From: Fasciolopsis buskii | Taxonomy: Eukaryota; Platyhelminthes; Trematoda; Plagiorchiida; Fasciolidae | Direction: 5' to 3' | NCBI GenBank assembly: GCA_008360955.1 | Contig: LUCM01006634.1 | Location: forward strand, 13,553 to 77,552 | Length of the DNA stretch: 64,000 bases | Shown: one piece after another, positions 1 to 12,028 of the stretch | How positions within the stretch are numbered: position 1 is the first letter of the stretch | Layout of the letters: each line of letters opens with the position of its first letter | The notes under the pieces: generated by a model | What the model saw: only the letters and a program-made list of their open reading frames with translations | What the model was told of the DNA's origin: nothing | Database searches by the model: none | Translations under genes and position numbers: made by a program

Positions 1-1090
1 CGGTTGAGATAAGCCATCCTGTATAGCTCGTTGGATCATGGGGGCACGCAAGCCGTCACACCACGTCAAGGTGCAGTCTCGTTGTGACAGGATGTAAGCA
101 ATGATATCACAGTGATTGCTGGAGGATAACCGTAAGTCGGAGTTCTCACCGGAACTTTATCTGCGATCATCACCGGAACACGGTGCTCGAGATCCTAGCC
201 AAAACTGTCGATTAATCAGAGAAACTATGCTACTGTCAACGCACCCAGGGCAGAGCTGCCTTCTACTGGGCGCGCCCTCGAGTTGCGGATACAGGAACAG
301 CCATCATCCAGGTGGTTAGCTGTGAATAAGGTAGGGGCAAGCCTACTGCATAAACGACCGCGGCAAACATCGGGAACGTCCAGGGCGTGGCGGACCTTCG
401 CCTGGGGAGAGATCTCTAACAAATACCAAAAGAACCCGCTGGTAATACTGTGACGTGGCGAGTGTGGTCTGCCAACCGATTAAGGCCGTTGGCGTTTGTC
501 GTGTCCCGCTGACCCAGGAAGGTTTTCCAGAAGAAGTGCGTGAACCGACCATCTAGCCACCTGTTCGTCTGGAATGACTCTGCCGCCTTGCAGGAAGCGC
601 TCAGTTGCGCAAACGTTAGAGTTCCGTCCTCAAATAAAAAGGCTCACTCTGGACCGGGCGGCCGAGTAGTTCAACAGTCCACAACACACAAACATGAATA
701 TAGCTGCTATACGAATGAACTTTTCTGGCTATTTTCTCTTGCAATCGCGACCATCCATCGCACACATGTTTGTTTGTCTACTAATTTGTCCTTTTCCTTC
801 TATTCTCATTTCGTTTCCTTACATTCCTCGGAAACTGCAGTTGACCATGCTAGTGGTAATAACACTGGATTAGGTCCTGTGACTGTTATCCCGTAGTCTC
901 CTTCAGATATCATCAAAACCTCACCAAACCGGCTTCCACCGGTTCGTCCTCGATGCCCCTTCAAACTAGCCACATTCCGTGTGCGAACATTGATTCGAAT
1001 AGATTAGCGCCGGTGTTTAGCCCAAAAACTAGAGACCCTAGCCATCAGGGTGTGTTGTATCCAAGAGACTAGCATTCGAGACTCCAGCTC
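1..1090. other. No recognised feature
   Basis: Several short open frames exist here (for example 540-896 on the plus strand) but none has a family motif, and their lengths are within what chance gives. The minus-strand non-LTR remnant that begins near 1784 may extend down to about 1050, but I cannot follow it further. Confidence 0.4.
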
Positions 1091-1099
1091 TGTTATCCA

Positions 1100-1784
1100 A
1101 CTGACATCTCCATCCAGCCCTGTGAATTTTCATCGGTATATTTTTGTGGGGCTCCGAAGTTGCTGCCTTCTTTGCTCCATTAGGCCCAACGACCCTTGTG
1201 AGATCCAGTGTCTTTAAGGAACACTAGATGTACGACCACAGGCGAAGTCTGCTGCCAAATTATCGCCTGCCTAATTTGATCCCACTGCTCGTCTACACTG
1301 TCGCTCGTCGGAGTTCTTAGTCCGTCGGATAGTTTCTGTTCATAGCTGTTGCGAACGGCCGAATCAGACAGACGTTCGACAGCCAATCGGGCTTTTGGTC
1401 TGCATCGATGACTGTTGAGCTGATTCAATAGAAAATGACAACACGATCGCCATTGTTTACGGCTCACTGGCATATCCTTCAGTGTCTCCAGGACACTAAG
1501 TGACGGGTCTTTCAGCCCCCAACCAAGAAGACGTGAGACTCCTAATTTACTTATGTTCACTGTAAATTTTCTTATTTAACGTTGCCACGTCATCGGTTGG
1601 ACTCCACATGGCTTCCTCTATTCATTCGGAGGAACACAAAATACGGCAGCATATGGTAGACCAGTTTTGCCATACACAACATGTGACCCAACCAGCGCAG
1701 TCTACTAAGTTTCATACGCTGAAACAAGGTATTCTCGGAATCGGCACCTATCACTAGAACCCTCCCTTCCACATTACTCACCAA
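1100..1784 (-). pseudogene. Broken RTE-like non-LTR retrotransposon: RT C-terminus joined to an EN-RT linker
   Basis: Reading the minus strand from 1784, the frame to 1590 carries RLRWLGHMLCM, the conserved block after the reverse transcriptase thumb. After a stop and frame change the frame at 1560-1420 carries GVSRLLGWGLKDPS, LETLKDM and QWRSCCHFLLNQ, the last block of the ORF in this lineage. The same open frame then runs on (1419-1180) into PKARLAVERLSDSAVRNSY and DEQWDQIRQAI. That sequence looks like the region between the endonuclease and RT domains, which normally lies far upstream. A frameshift near 1240 allows a further match (WISQGSLGLMEQRRQ) to about 1130. So 3' sequence precedes 5' sequence on one strand, as in a head-to-tail pair of partial copies or a rearranged copy. 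There is no functional ORF. Lineage assignment (RTE-like versus related clades) is from recalled family patterns. Confidence 0.75.
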
Positions 1785-1789
1785 TTAGC

Positions 1790-2170
1790 GCCCACCTTTA
1801 CATATGGCCCGATAGAATTTGATCAGCTTACAACATGTTATTCATTTACTGACCCTGTTTACAGCAGTCGTACGATCGATCTCGCTCTACGGCTTGGAAA
1901 TATGGTCGAAGGCATGCGAAGATGTCGATGTGTGAGAATGCATCTTTGTGGTAATAGTGGCAAAATTCTATTTGCAAATTTGAGGCTCGACACCCGGTAC
2001 TCAAAAGCAAAATGTACAAAGGACCAAAATGATTAGCGATGTGCTGATACGAAAGCAAATTCAGGGTAAAATTATTGGTGTTGTTGTAGACACAAAGAAT
2101 CTTTAACTACAACAGGTATGGGCAGATCAGCCTACTGGTTTAACAATGAGAAAACCGACTTAATCAAGTA
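1790..2170. other. No recognised feature
   Basis: About 380 bases between the retrotransposon remnant and the NF-YA stop codon. It should include the NF-YA 3' untranslated region on the minus strand, but I see no clear AATAAA signal on that strand close to the stop. Confidence 0.3.
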
Positions 2171-2179
2171 GCACCAACC

Positions 2180-2963
2180 TTATTGCGTCACCTGTTTCAG
2201 TTTGGTATCTTCTGTTGGGCGGAATGAGGAATTGCTGGACGATGTTGAGGCAGTACTATTGTTAGCTTCTGAATAGTTAGGGAGCGAGAAGAAACGGCCA
2301 CCTGAACTGCGGACTCGGTTCATCGCATGTTTGTGTCGGGACTCATGGAGATATTTTGGTCGTTCCTTGGGAATTCGTCCTTGAGATTCTAACTTAGCCC
2401 GTGCCTGCCTTCGTTTCAAAATTCGATGGTACTGTTTTGCGTTCACATACAGAGGTTCTTCACCTACCGGCAGACCAGGAGAGACACTTGCTGCAGCTTG
2501 TGCAGCACCTATGGAGTCACCCAGGGCGCCTTCAACTTTAGGGCTCGAAACTTGCACAACCTGAGCAGAAGACACCGTCTGTGGAATTGAAGCTGTTTGT
2601 GTCTGATGAAGTACTTGAACTTGGGGTGCTTGGAGCTGCTGGAGAATGTGATTATCCTCATCCACGGAGGTACTGATGATCTGAGCTTGTGTAGTTGCCA
2701 AACTGCCGTCTAAGTTGGTGGCAGCAGACACAATAGGTTGTGCAGCATATATAGTCTGCTGAGCAGCACTCGGTAGGAACATAATTACTTGGCCCCCTCC
2801 AGCAGAAGTAGCCAATTGAACGGGTATGAGACTGCCATCGCTGGCCTGAACGGCAAATGTCGTCGGTTGAGCGGCTCCATTCGCATCCATGAGGAGGGGC
2901 TGTTGCATTGGCTGAAGGATAGTTTGGGCCGGAACGACTTGACCGGCATGGATATACCCATCC
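2180..2963 (-). CDS. NFYA: NF-YA, CCAAT-binding subunit of nuclear factor Y (last coding exon)
   Basis: This is the DNA-contacting subunit of the heterotrimeric nuclear factor Y, which binds CCAAT boxes in promoters. Seen: the minus-strand frame ends at a TAA at 2182-2180. It contains the full NF-YA core, with the A1 helix that binds the NF-YB/NF-YC dimer ([19 protein letters not shown], about 2449-2390) and the A2 DNA-contacting segment ([20 protein letters not shown], about 2353-2294), separated by the usual linker RIPKERP. Upstream is a Gln/Ala/Ser/Thr-rich stretch of about 170 residues, typical of the family's activation domain. Downstream is a Ser/Asn/Thr-rich tail ending KQVTQ. The exon start at 2963 follows a TTTTGCAG acceptor; the first base completes a codon begun in the previous exon. 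The core is intact with no stop or frameshift, so this looks like a live gene rather than a pseudogene. The N-terminus and start codon are not in this exon. Confidence 0.95.
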
Positions 2964-3077
2964 CTGCAAAATATCAAGTCGGAGTTGTTAACTTGTTAAG
3001 ACTCAGATAACTGCGGACAAGTATCATTTCCATCAGTATTAACAAGCGAGAATTTTTAAAACCAAAAACCAAAATAC

Positions 3078-3118
3078 CTCTGTAATTGGCCATCGGAGTG
3101 GAGATAAAACTGGGGAGC
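3078..3118 (-). CDS. NFYA: Probable upstream NF-YA micro-exon (41 bp)
   Basis: On the minus strand the sequence TATAG precedes 3118 and could be a splice acceptor, and AG|GTATTT at 3078/3077 is a good donor. Translated from 3118 the exon gives APQFYLHSDGQLQ plus two bases, which join in frame to the first base of the exon at 2963 to make R, then [10 protein letters not shown]. The intron between them would be 114 bp (2964-3077), a normal size for small flatworm introns. Splice-site fit and frame are seen; exon status is inferred. In this frame a stop lies just upstream of 3118, so if coding the exon must begin at or near that acceptor. Confidence 0.5.
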
Positions 3119-3439
3119 CTATACTCTGTAATCCCGAGCTGGAATGTGAACCAACACACTTCTGTATCTCACCTACAACCATTTTCGGTCAAAAACATCG
3201 CATTCAAAGTCTGTCTCTTTCGATCGCACGGATACATTCCTCGCCGATGATTCTCTGATTTAACCTTCAACAATATTTCCTCCGTCGGTCGCCCCTCCTT
3301 GGCATGCCTGACGCGTGAAATGATGTGAAAGAGGCCCATGCCATAGTCAACACGGCACACTACGCAAGAGGTAAGGACCGGCAAACGTGAACCTGAGACG
3401 TGCAATGGTAAAGAACCAAAAAACACCCCAGTAGGTCGG

Positions 3440-3560
3440 ATGTGCTGCCAAGTCACGAAAGCGAATGGCTATCCGCCACTTAGGTGACCGGCGGACCTAG
3501 GATTCAAACCTCTGGCCTTTTTGGGTGACAGTCTAACCCATATGACCGCAGCCGTTGTAC
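3440..3560 (-). repeat. Decayed tRNA-headed SINE-like repeat
   Basis: Read on the minus strand from about 3560, GGCTGCGGTCATATGGGTTA resembles a degenerate tRNA Ser/Leu-type D-arm (A box). GGTTTGAATCC, about 30 bases later, differs from the B box GGTTCGAATCC at one base. It is followed by CCGCCGG and a non-tRNA tail. The arrangement parallels the better copy at 37660-37860. Probably not a gene, as the acceptor and anticodon arms do not fold convincingly by eye. Confidence 0.4.
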
Positions 3561-3569
3561 TGGTTCTCT

Positions 3570-6330
3570 TTTATTTCACTTCGCTTATCATGTTGAGTTT
3601 AAATCTAACCGTCCAAACTTTGAAAGCATTTTAAATCCCTGTTCACCCTCAAATTTGCTCCGTATTTCTAAACGTATCCGTGAAAAGTGGCTTCTTTCGC
3701 TTCTATTTCTTCGAACTAATAATGCCCGACGGAATACCATTAACTTATAGTCTGTACCCGCCAACTTCATTGGGCCGTCGCCATTCCGTCCTCTTGGAAC
3801 TGTTACCATTTCCGATTGTTTTCGGAGCTTGACTTGACAATTACCATTTCTCCAACCTCTATTCATCTATCCAGCGCACAGAATGCTAAACATCCTTAGC
3901 AGATTCGTTACGGAACAACGTTCCTAAAAACTGTCACCATTTTCCTTCGTTCGGAATGCTCAACCACGAAGCAATTCTCGTCCATCTACCAACTTGATAT
4001 TTTTTCGAAAACGTCCTCCAAGTAGTAATGGACACGAGGTTTGTACTTTGGGCTGCAAAGTGTGCGAAAAAACGATCCAACGGATAACTGCAATCTCCAA
4101 ATTAGTCTTCAAACCCGACAAATTCAGAGGTAGCGAGTAGAATCGAAGTAAGGCATTAAACTTATCTCATAGTGAGCAGCGTACTGCAGGATTTGCCAAC
4201 AATGAACCTAAATGACCACAGAGGTGATTATAGCCAAGAAGAGATGAGGTTGTGCTTCTTCAATCAGAGACAAAATTCAAACTGGAGCTGTAAACAATCG
4301 GTAACCGATTCAAGTAAACCTCATCAGAGGAATTCTGGAAGCAAGACCCACTTTCTGACGTGTATACACAACTGATGTTACTTTTAGTTATATATCGCCG
4401 GATTAATCTTAACTAGTGATTTACTGAATAAAAAGTCCAAATTCTCCTTAAGACGAGATGGAAGAAATTTATCAGCCCGAAGATATTCAATAAGCAAACG
4501 AAAGACTGAGTGAGAAACGACGTCGACAAGACGAAATGCAACTACTAGATGCAAGACGATGTTTAGCCTATACATACGCTGGAAGTCACAAGATTTAAAA
4601 TCCACAATAATCTCAAGATTGCTGTCTGGAGTAATGGGATCAAAAAACGAATCCATTGAGTAAATTCGCTAAATAACTCACATTCTACCCAGATTTGCGA
4701 CTCAAAACACCCCGAATACCGCGCTATTGTAGCGCGTACCAAAAGTTTTGCACCGCGCGCGAAATATGGGGAGTAGCGCATTCTAACACCAAACCAAAAA
4801 ATAGCATCACTGGACGGAAAATCAGTTTTATTCGGCTTTTGAACGAATAAGGTATCAGTTTTGGACGATTGGTAGGTTTTCCACCCAACCATTAACTTCA
4901 CAAAATCCATTGGTGCGTTCGCCACCACCCGACCCACGGCCTATTGGGCCATGCTCACATGCTCGTACCGGTGATAGGTCGACGGCGAAGCGTCACCCGG
5001 TCACCGGGATTCCAAGTGACGTATGCTGTTCAAGCCCTGTTGTCGAGGCTTAAAGGAATTGGACAATTCAGCAATCATTCAATGCCTCGACTAATAGGCA
5101 ACGAGCACAGTTTTGCCACGGGCCAATGAAGTCATTTGATCTCGAGAGCCGTCGGTCCGGCTTTTCCAGATGACCAATCAAGACGCAAACCCGTGCTACT
5201 GAAGCAAGGCAAGCAGAAAAGTTGTCTCAACCGATTAAATTTTAGCTACACTGCAGCTGAAATCCGATTGACTTATTCCGCATAGCATAACGCACTTGTT
5301 TTGATTGGACCTTTGTATTCTTATCCGATCAGATGTTGAAGCATAGGTTCAGCACACTGACAGTACAATTCTGACTACTAATCTGATTCGACAGTAGAAA
5401 ACTTCCCGGGGCGACAGCGTGAATGCTGCGTGGCGGATGAGATTTTGTTCATTTTCAAAATAATTCAAACATGAATGACCTATGAATCTCGTATGGTATG
5501 CGGACGTGAGCCAAACTACCCTTAAGACCCAGATGAAGCCATCCATGTAAGCCATTGCGAATGTAAGCTCGATGAGATAGCCAGTGCATTTTCCGTAACA
5601 AATGACATACAGAGCGTTTCATAACGAGAGTGGTACCCTTTCGCAACTACCTAAGGTCACTTTAATCATACTAAATGTCCACTGGCTTACGTTAGTTGGT
5701 CTCCCATTATTCATCTAGACAAGTGTCAACAGTATTAATCAAAAGCACTCACTATGATCCATATTTGATTGCAGACAATTGCTCAATTCTGTCTGTTTAC
5801 CAATGATATCTGTTTCAGTGAACAATAGAAGTGCACTTCCAAACTGTTCTATTCTACCGGAAATCCTCACTGTAATGACCAACGGAATCCGTGGTTGTTA
5901 GGTTGGTTTCCCATTGTTCTAATAAAGTGATCCGTGACAACCAGAAATAAAAAAGCTTCCTTTGATTATATTCCCTGAAGTGGTTGCCTCAACCCTACGA
6001 TTTTTAATCAGGTCAAGTTAAGTAACGTAAATCTTTAGAGCACCCACAATGTTGAATACGCGTTAACAATGTTGTGGCTCACTGGGACTAGGTAGGCAAG
6101 AGAATCCGTTATATTCCGTTCACTATATGATTGCTTTCTTTTGATTTTCTTGGCAGTCACGCAAAGCATGTGTCGAAAAATCGGCGCGCAATTATTGAGA
6201 AGCTCATAGACCCATTCGGAGCATTCTTGGTGGAACTCAATTCGTCAACGTTTCAGCAAGTTTACTAATCAAAGCCGTCATCGGTACCGCAGTAAATAAA
6301 CACGTAAGTTAAAAAATAAAAACCAGAATG
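3570..6330. other. No recognised feature
   Basis: About 2.8 kb with only chance-length open frames, the longest being 124 codons on the minus strand at 4563-4937 with no motif I know. It could be intron of NF-YA or intergenic DNA. Confidence 0.35.
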
Positions 6331-6345
6331 GAGGAGAACTGGTGA

Positions 6346-6364
6346 AAGAGAGAGAGAGAGAGAG
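6346..6364. repeat. (GA)n microsatellite
   Basis: A perfect run of about nine GA dinucleotides following GAAA. Confidence 0.9.
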
Positions 6365-6636
6365 ATTAAATAAGAGGGTGCTAGTGAAGGTACTCATTCT
6401 AACCAAACGTCGGCCACTGTTCGTTTTGTGCAGAATGAGGTATCGCCAAATGTTCGGTCACTGTGGATTCAGTGCAACTGTGCGATATTCTTACAATTTC
6501 TGGTTTAGTTTCGTAGGTGCTCAGACCCAAAGGACTTTCGTAAACACTCACTGAAAAACTGGCGAGGAGGAAAATTACCCTAGCTCTGCAATAACTTATT
6601 AGAATATCGTTAGTCTACAACTGGTCCAGAGACTGT

Positions 6637-6890
6637 ATGTGGTGAGTCTACGCGCAAGTCATATGATGCAGTCCGGTACAGCTGCGGTGTATGCTGGGTA
6701 GACAATCACCCAACCAGTGATCATGAAGTCGAAATATCTATCCAACGCCACCGAACCGAATGTATTACACCTATCGGAACTCCTATTTTGTATGTAAACG
6801 CCTGATTTGTAAATAAACTCCGAATGTTTCCCAACTGTTGTTGGCTTCTGACTGCCCCTGACCGCTTAACTTTGGTCGAATTCATTTTAG
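6637..6890 (+). repeat. Dispersed repeat with TGTAAATAAA tail, copy 1
   Basis: It starts near GAGTCTACGCGCAAGTCA and carries TATTTTGTATGTAAACGCC, TGTAAATAAACT and GTTGTTGGCTTCTG, ending near CTTAACTTTGGTCGAATTCA. The same blocks in the same order occur at 10187-10445, 13125-13340, 20590-20755 (3' part) and 56478-56770. No open frame is shared. It could be a SINE or the 3' end of a non-LTR element; it has no clear A/B boxes. Confidence 0.65.
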
Positions 6891-6894
6891 TGCG

Positions 6895-9800
6895 TAATGG
6901 TGGCCCATATTCGTGCCTTCGTGCGGGTGACTGAATTCCGTACTACGATTTCAAGTACAAACACTACACAACCTTGTTCGGGGTTTTCCTTCGTTGTCGG
7001 CCATTAGTTTGCGATTAGGCCCCACTGAACTTCCAGCTGAGAGTTCAGATATTCTGGAAGTGCATGACGGCTTGCATTACGCTCAAATTTATCAGTTCAA
7101 TCAGTTTTAGGCTGAACAATAGTTTCTTCTGTATCTCTGAGGTAATGGTGAAGATCAATCGATCCGTTGATTAGACTTGTAGTCCCATTAAGCAGCTTAC
7201 AACTGTAGCGTAAGGATAAACCTGTGAAATTTTACATTTATAGGTACCATCGGATGTTTCGTCTCCGCGTCTCTCTGCATGCCGCACCACAGCTCAAGTT
7301 GTTTGATCCAGTATTTTATCTCCGGTGCGTCAGAATGTTGGTTCACCAGTTCATTGCTAAACAGCACAGCGATTTCACGCCAGACTGAACTATTCGGGGC
7401 AGCTATGCGTGAATTTTGTGGTTACAACCTATCCCTTAAATAAGTGAAATCCAATAACCGATCAGGTATGTATCCTTACTGGATGGACAAAAAGCAATGC
7501 CGAAGAATTTTCTGCTTATTGTTGTAAACCATTTGATTAGGAAAATTCTTGGATTTATAGCGGTGGCATTCACCGGAAGGATGTTACCCGATTTTGAAAC
7601 CAAAAAGGTTCAAAGAGATCAGTTCACTGTTCGTGTGTAAAGTCAGCGGGAACTACCTTTCTGTATATTTTCTTTTCGCATCTCCTGAACGTATATTTCT
7701 AGACAATCTTCTAAATCTCCCCACAAATATTCCTCCGATTAAACGCTGTGAATCATTTAGTACGTCCATCCATTTAGTACGAGACTGATCGGACCGAGCC
7801 AACACATACTTATGCAGTTGAGTTGTATCATCATAGATAAATTTCATGTTAGCCGAACCGGAACACCATTTCTATCTATGTGATGCGACTTCGCATCGTC
7901 AACTCCAGGACGGGATGGTCTAAGCATAACATGTTTTCGGACAATTGGCCAAATCGCAGCTACATGATGGTAGTGGGCCGAATGTCAATCTTCCAAGGTT
8001 GGAGGTCAAACCAACCGAGATCAAGTGGAAAACAGACGTGTAGTTTCCAGGTCAAGGTCTTCGGAGAAGTTCAAAGTCAAAGTCAATGACAATCCGACAA
8101 CTAGGGAAAAGCCTCAACAACTCCACACTTGCACTGACGATGTCACCTCGATCGGCAATGAAACGTTTGTGATCTAAACGCCAAACTGAGCGATCGAAAC
8201 CCTATGGAAGCCAACGACCTGACCCACGACCAGCAGGAATTTTCAAATCCATTGAGGTGAGTTTACCCTATTTTCCGTGAAATGCCATCACAAGGTGTTT
8301 TTCTTAGCGAAATTCTAGTAATTTTTACATTCACGACTTTATGCAATCCTGGATTAGATGCATAATGAAAATCCATCCCTTGGGCTGGATGAAGCCATTT
8401 TTGAATTTGAATTTGATCCCCCATTTCTGAGATCCATCCGAACTTCATACCACTCTAGTACTTTGGTGTTCTCTACGCACTGGACAATTTGCATGTTATG
8501 AATTAACTTTAGGTGAGTCGAGGGTTTCTTTATCATGTGTACGTGTACGCCCCAAGTTCACAAAGCCCGTCTATACTTCTATGTTGAGTTTCAAATATAC
8601 CAAAATTTCGTTCTTCCTTGCTCATTAAGCGTTCTCCTCATCTTGGAAAACCCTCCATTTATTATGCAGTATTCCATACGGTTCAATGGATAATTTTCAG
8701 ACTTTCAATATGAAGTATCTACGACAGTCAAGTTGTCCGCATTATACCAACATCTGAAAGTTAAATACAAAACCGTAACGTTTTCTTGGCCACGTTAAAA
8801 GTTTCCTTAAACATTTTTCAGAACTACGCACTATTTGCCAAGTTATCTCCCAGGGCTCACGTCAGAATCTCTTATACCATTATATCGTTTCCACTGGACA
8901 ATACTAATTTGCTTATACTGTGCATGAGCCGAACAAAGTTCGGAGCGTGTCAGAAAAGCGGTACACCAAGCTGTGGTCTATGAAACCCGCGACAAACGTT
9001 TGCTGCCCGTTCGTCTTTCTGAATAATACAGGTTTTCAACCCCATTTTCAGATGATAGTGGCGGGCAGCATTCGTCAGACATCATGTATTCGAACCAAAG
9101 AATCAAGAATGATATCGAATTTGACCACGAAAAGGGATCCCGAAAGCAGCACCCGGGCATTAACAAATGATCTTAAGATCACATGCTGCCCTGTTGAGTG
9201 TTGGTGCCATGAAGTGATCCGAGATTTAAGGGACACAAATTTCTGTATCACATCTTAACCGATGTTAGTCTATTCTCATATCACAAAGGCTTTCGATGGA
9301 TAAACCTTCATTTTCCGCAATGCCGAGTGAACAAAATGTCCCAAAGACTTCTGAGGTAGTTTGGGTCATAACGACACTTTGGCAAGGGAATCAACCGGAT
9401 ACCGAAGAGAATCAGCCAGATTTCAATACAACTCGTGAATAGTTGCATCCTCAAGCTGGAATAAGGTATTGGACTGAAATTCCTAACCAACAGGAAGCGA
9501 ACATGGTGTTCTAAGAATGAACGTTTATACCACTGAAGAATTCAGGTTTGAAAAATCGTAACAGAGACGTTGAACCCATGATCGGTACATCCTATGGGTC
9601 GCTTAATTGATCTCTCCTATTGATTAGAAGAAAAGGCATACGGAGCATCCATGGCTGAATTCAAACAAGAAAGGTGTTATAGCTACCATAGATTGAGAGA
9701 TCACTCCTCAGAACTTCAGTCAAAAAGTAAGTCGATCAGTGAGGGTTACTTATGCATTTCTGACGGAACTAGCTAAAAATGGAACAAGGGGTTTACTAGA

Positions 9801-10180
9801 TGGAACTATTTCTAGTACAGGAAGAGACACGGGCCTAGGAACTCGAAGTACACCATTGTTTCAGGCAGCACCCTGAGTAACAAAATCTGGAACGACGAGG
9901 GTTCCTCAGAGAACCCTGAACAACAATGAAAATTGAATAACTAGTTCTGCTGCGAAATCTCCCGCCTTAATGAGTGTAGACACCACATGAATCGTACGTG
10001 TGTCGCTGAAATCCGTCAACTCGTTTGGCGTTTAAGAATACATGCGTATATCCCTAAGGCAGAATAATCAACTGACCTTCCAAAACTTCCATCAAGAATG
10101 CCAACTGTGATATTTTATGCAAAGCCTTCTTTTCTATCATTCGGGAGCAGAACGGATTGAAATGTGACACATTTCTGTGG
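6895..10180. other. No recognised feature
   Basis: 3.3 kb of unique-looking A+T-rich DNA. Open frames such as 8920-9258 (+) have no recognisable domain. Confidence 0.35.
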
Positions 10181-10186
10181 GAAGTT

Positions 10187-10445
10187 TAAGCGCAAGTCAC
10201 ATGATGTGGTCCGATGCAGCTTCACATTAGCCTGCGTAGACAGGGAACCAATGGGAACATTGACGATAAGCGGTCGTGAAAACCAAACATTCCGCGAAGG
10301 CGATGGGACAGAACGTATTCCACCAATCGGAATACTTCCAACTTTGTATGTAAATTCATGAGCTGTAAATATAACCTGAACTTGTTCCTGTTCTCTAGTG
10401 GTCATATTGTTGACTCCATTCGCGTAAACTGGGTCGAAGCCAATT
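10187..10445 (+). repeat. Dispersed repeat with TGTAAATAAA tail, copy 2
   Basis: It shares GCGCAAGTCACATGATG near the 5' end, CACCAATCGGAATACTTCC, TTTGTATGTAAA and GCTGTAAATATAACCTGAAC with copy 1. Between head and tail it holds a longer middle (AACCAATGGGAACATTGACG and onward) that copy 1 keeps only in part. Short open frames on both strands inside it are incidental. Confidence 0.65.
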
Positions 10446-10449
10446 CAGT

Positions 10450-10985
10450 ACTTACGAGTAATTCGTATCCGCTTGTTATCGTAACTGACCTAATTTAATC
10501 TACTGATTATAAATCAAAACAGTTTGGAGTATTCGAATCCACTCATGTAGGCACCTCGAGCACTTGTAACAAGTGTGCTGTACCAGTCTAATCACGAAGT
10601 TTCGCCAGAGGATTTTCGAAAAATCTACTTGACCAGTTACTGAGTTGTACCCACAACTGTAATTCCCGGCGACTCCATTCAACAACCAGTCTCACGTTTG
10701 TGCCCAATCAGTAAGTCATGCATTACCAACTCAGCCGCTGCAACTGACGCGAACAGATGTTGTCCAGTTCACCCTGCCGCTCGCCGAAATTTTATTTGAA
10801 TCATGTCTAGTTTTCAAATAGGATAAAGCTAGCTTATTAGTTAACCCTACCTTTGAATTCTGACTAATCGATGAAGGCTGATTCACGGGGAGATCCCGCT
10901 GTTACAGTCAAGTTGGTAAAGGTCACTGCTCCCGCTTAATGTGGGTAGGTAAGCATCGACGTTTAAGCGAAATGTCCGGATCCTA
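10450..10985. other. No recognised feature
   Basis: Spacer of about 530 bases between two repeats, with nothing supportable. Confidence 0.3.
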
Positions 10986-10989
10986 TTCA

Positions 10990-11085
10990 GCAGGGTTTCT
11001 TAGCTCAGCCGGTAGAGCAAACGCTTCCCCAATCCGTGGGTTTCATTCAGCCGTGAACTCGAGCCCCGCAGAAGCCGGTGAGCTC
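10990..11085 (+). repeat. tRNA-like SINE copy (TAGCTCAGCCGG head)
   Basis: TTCTTAGCTCAGCCGGTAGA is a good tRNA D-arm with a consensus A box. About 50 bases on, GAACTCGAGCCCCGC is a degenerate T-arm. The sequence between is too long and unpaired for a normal tRNA. Near-identical heads occur at 11408 and a related one at 29742, so this is a tRNA-derived repeat rather than a functional tRNA gene. Confidence 0.55.
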
Positions 11086-11399
11086 AAGTTTGCGTCAATC
11101 CTTTATTTCTCAAGTCTGTGAAGACCAAACTTCGTGAGCATGCGAATGCTCACAATAAAGTAACGCGAAAAAAGACAATAGAAAGAAGTAGAGATCAATC
11201 AAGATGTAATAATATGAATCTATCACACAAAAGTGTCTAAGACCTTTTCTAGCTGGTGCAAAGTGAATAGAATCATCTAATCCTCCCAATTCTCAAACCT
11301 CTTACGTCGCTGAATAATCGAATCAAGCTGCTGCATGTGCTTAAGAAATCTGGACGGGTAATCATTGATGCCTAAGTAAAATATTCGAGTACGGTTTGT

Positions 11400-11490
11400 C
11401 GGAGCCTTCTAGCTCAGCTGGTGCGGCACACGTTGTACAAGTGCGCGGGTTGCATTCGTGCTTGGGTTCCAATCACACCGACGTCGAGGA
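11400..11490 (+). repeat. tRNA-like SINE copy (TAGCTCAGCTGG head)
   Basis: CCTTCTAGCTCAGCTGGTGC contains a perfect A box. GGGTTCCAATCAC, about 50 bases later, is a near B box. The middle (GTGCGCGGGTTGCATTCGTG) matches the middle of the copy at 29742 and, less well, the copy at 10990. It cannot be folded by eye into a normal 72-76 base cloverleaf. Confidence 0.55.
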
Positions 11491-11494
11491 CTAT

Positions 11495-12025
11495 TCACAA
11501 GTTACTCAACTTTATGTATGGCATAAATGCAAAACAGACCGGATAAATGTGAGGCCCATTTCTGAGTAACAGATGAGGTAAAGCCTTGTTAAACTACGCG
11601 AAAACATCTGGCATTCGAAAAGGACTTAAGGTGTGATCCATCCTTTATTAGGGAGTCAACATTAATGTTGGAAGATGATCTATTGAACGAAGTCTATGGT
11701 CTCAAATATCAAACTTTCACCATTCTGCTGTCTCGCACCAAAATTACTTGCAACCCAATGTAAACCGTGATTTGACCTTACTGAAAATTGATTCGTTATT
11801 CTAAATTAGGTAAAATTTCGACCTCTGTGAACATTAAGAGTTGATATGGTGCATGTCTTTAGTTTGCAATCTACAGAAGTTGTGCAAAATATATGTTGAG
11901 TATTGTCAATTCTCTTGAGGTCTCGTGTAAAACAAAGTTTGCTATTTCTGAAGGAATAGAAAAGTTACTGTTGTATTCCATGATCGAAATGGTGATTGAT
12001 GGTTAATATTCACAACAACACCGAA
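11495..12025. other. No recognised feature
   Basis: About 530 bases of A+T-rich sequence without motifs. Confidence 0.3.
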
Positions 12026-12028
12026 CAT

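Noticed and set aside
2658..2969. 103-codon minus-strand open frame overlapping NF-YA
   Set aside because: It is a different frame of the NF-YA exon. The conserved NF-YA core lies in the other frame.
4563..4937. 124-codon minus-strand open frame
   Set aside because: It has no motif and no splice or promoter context, and its length is compatible with chance in 64 kb.
11400..11490. Functional tRNA gene
   Set aside because: A and B boxes are present, but the arms do not pair into a cloverleaf and related copies exist, so a SINE is more likely.
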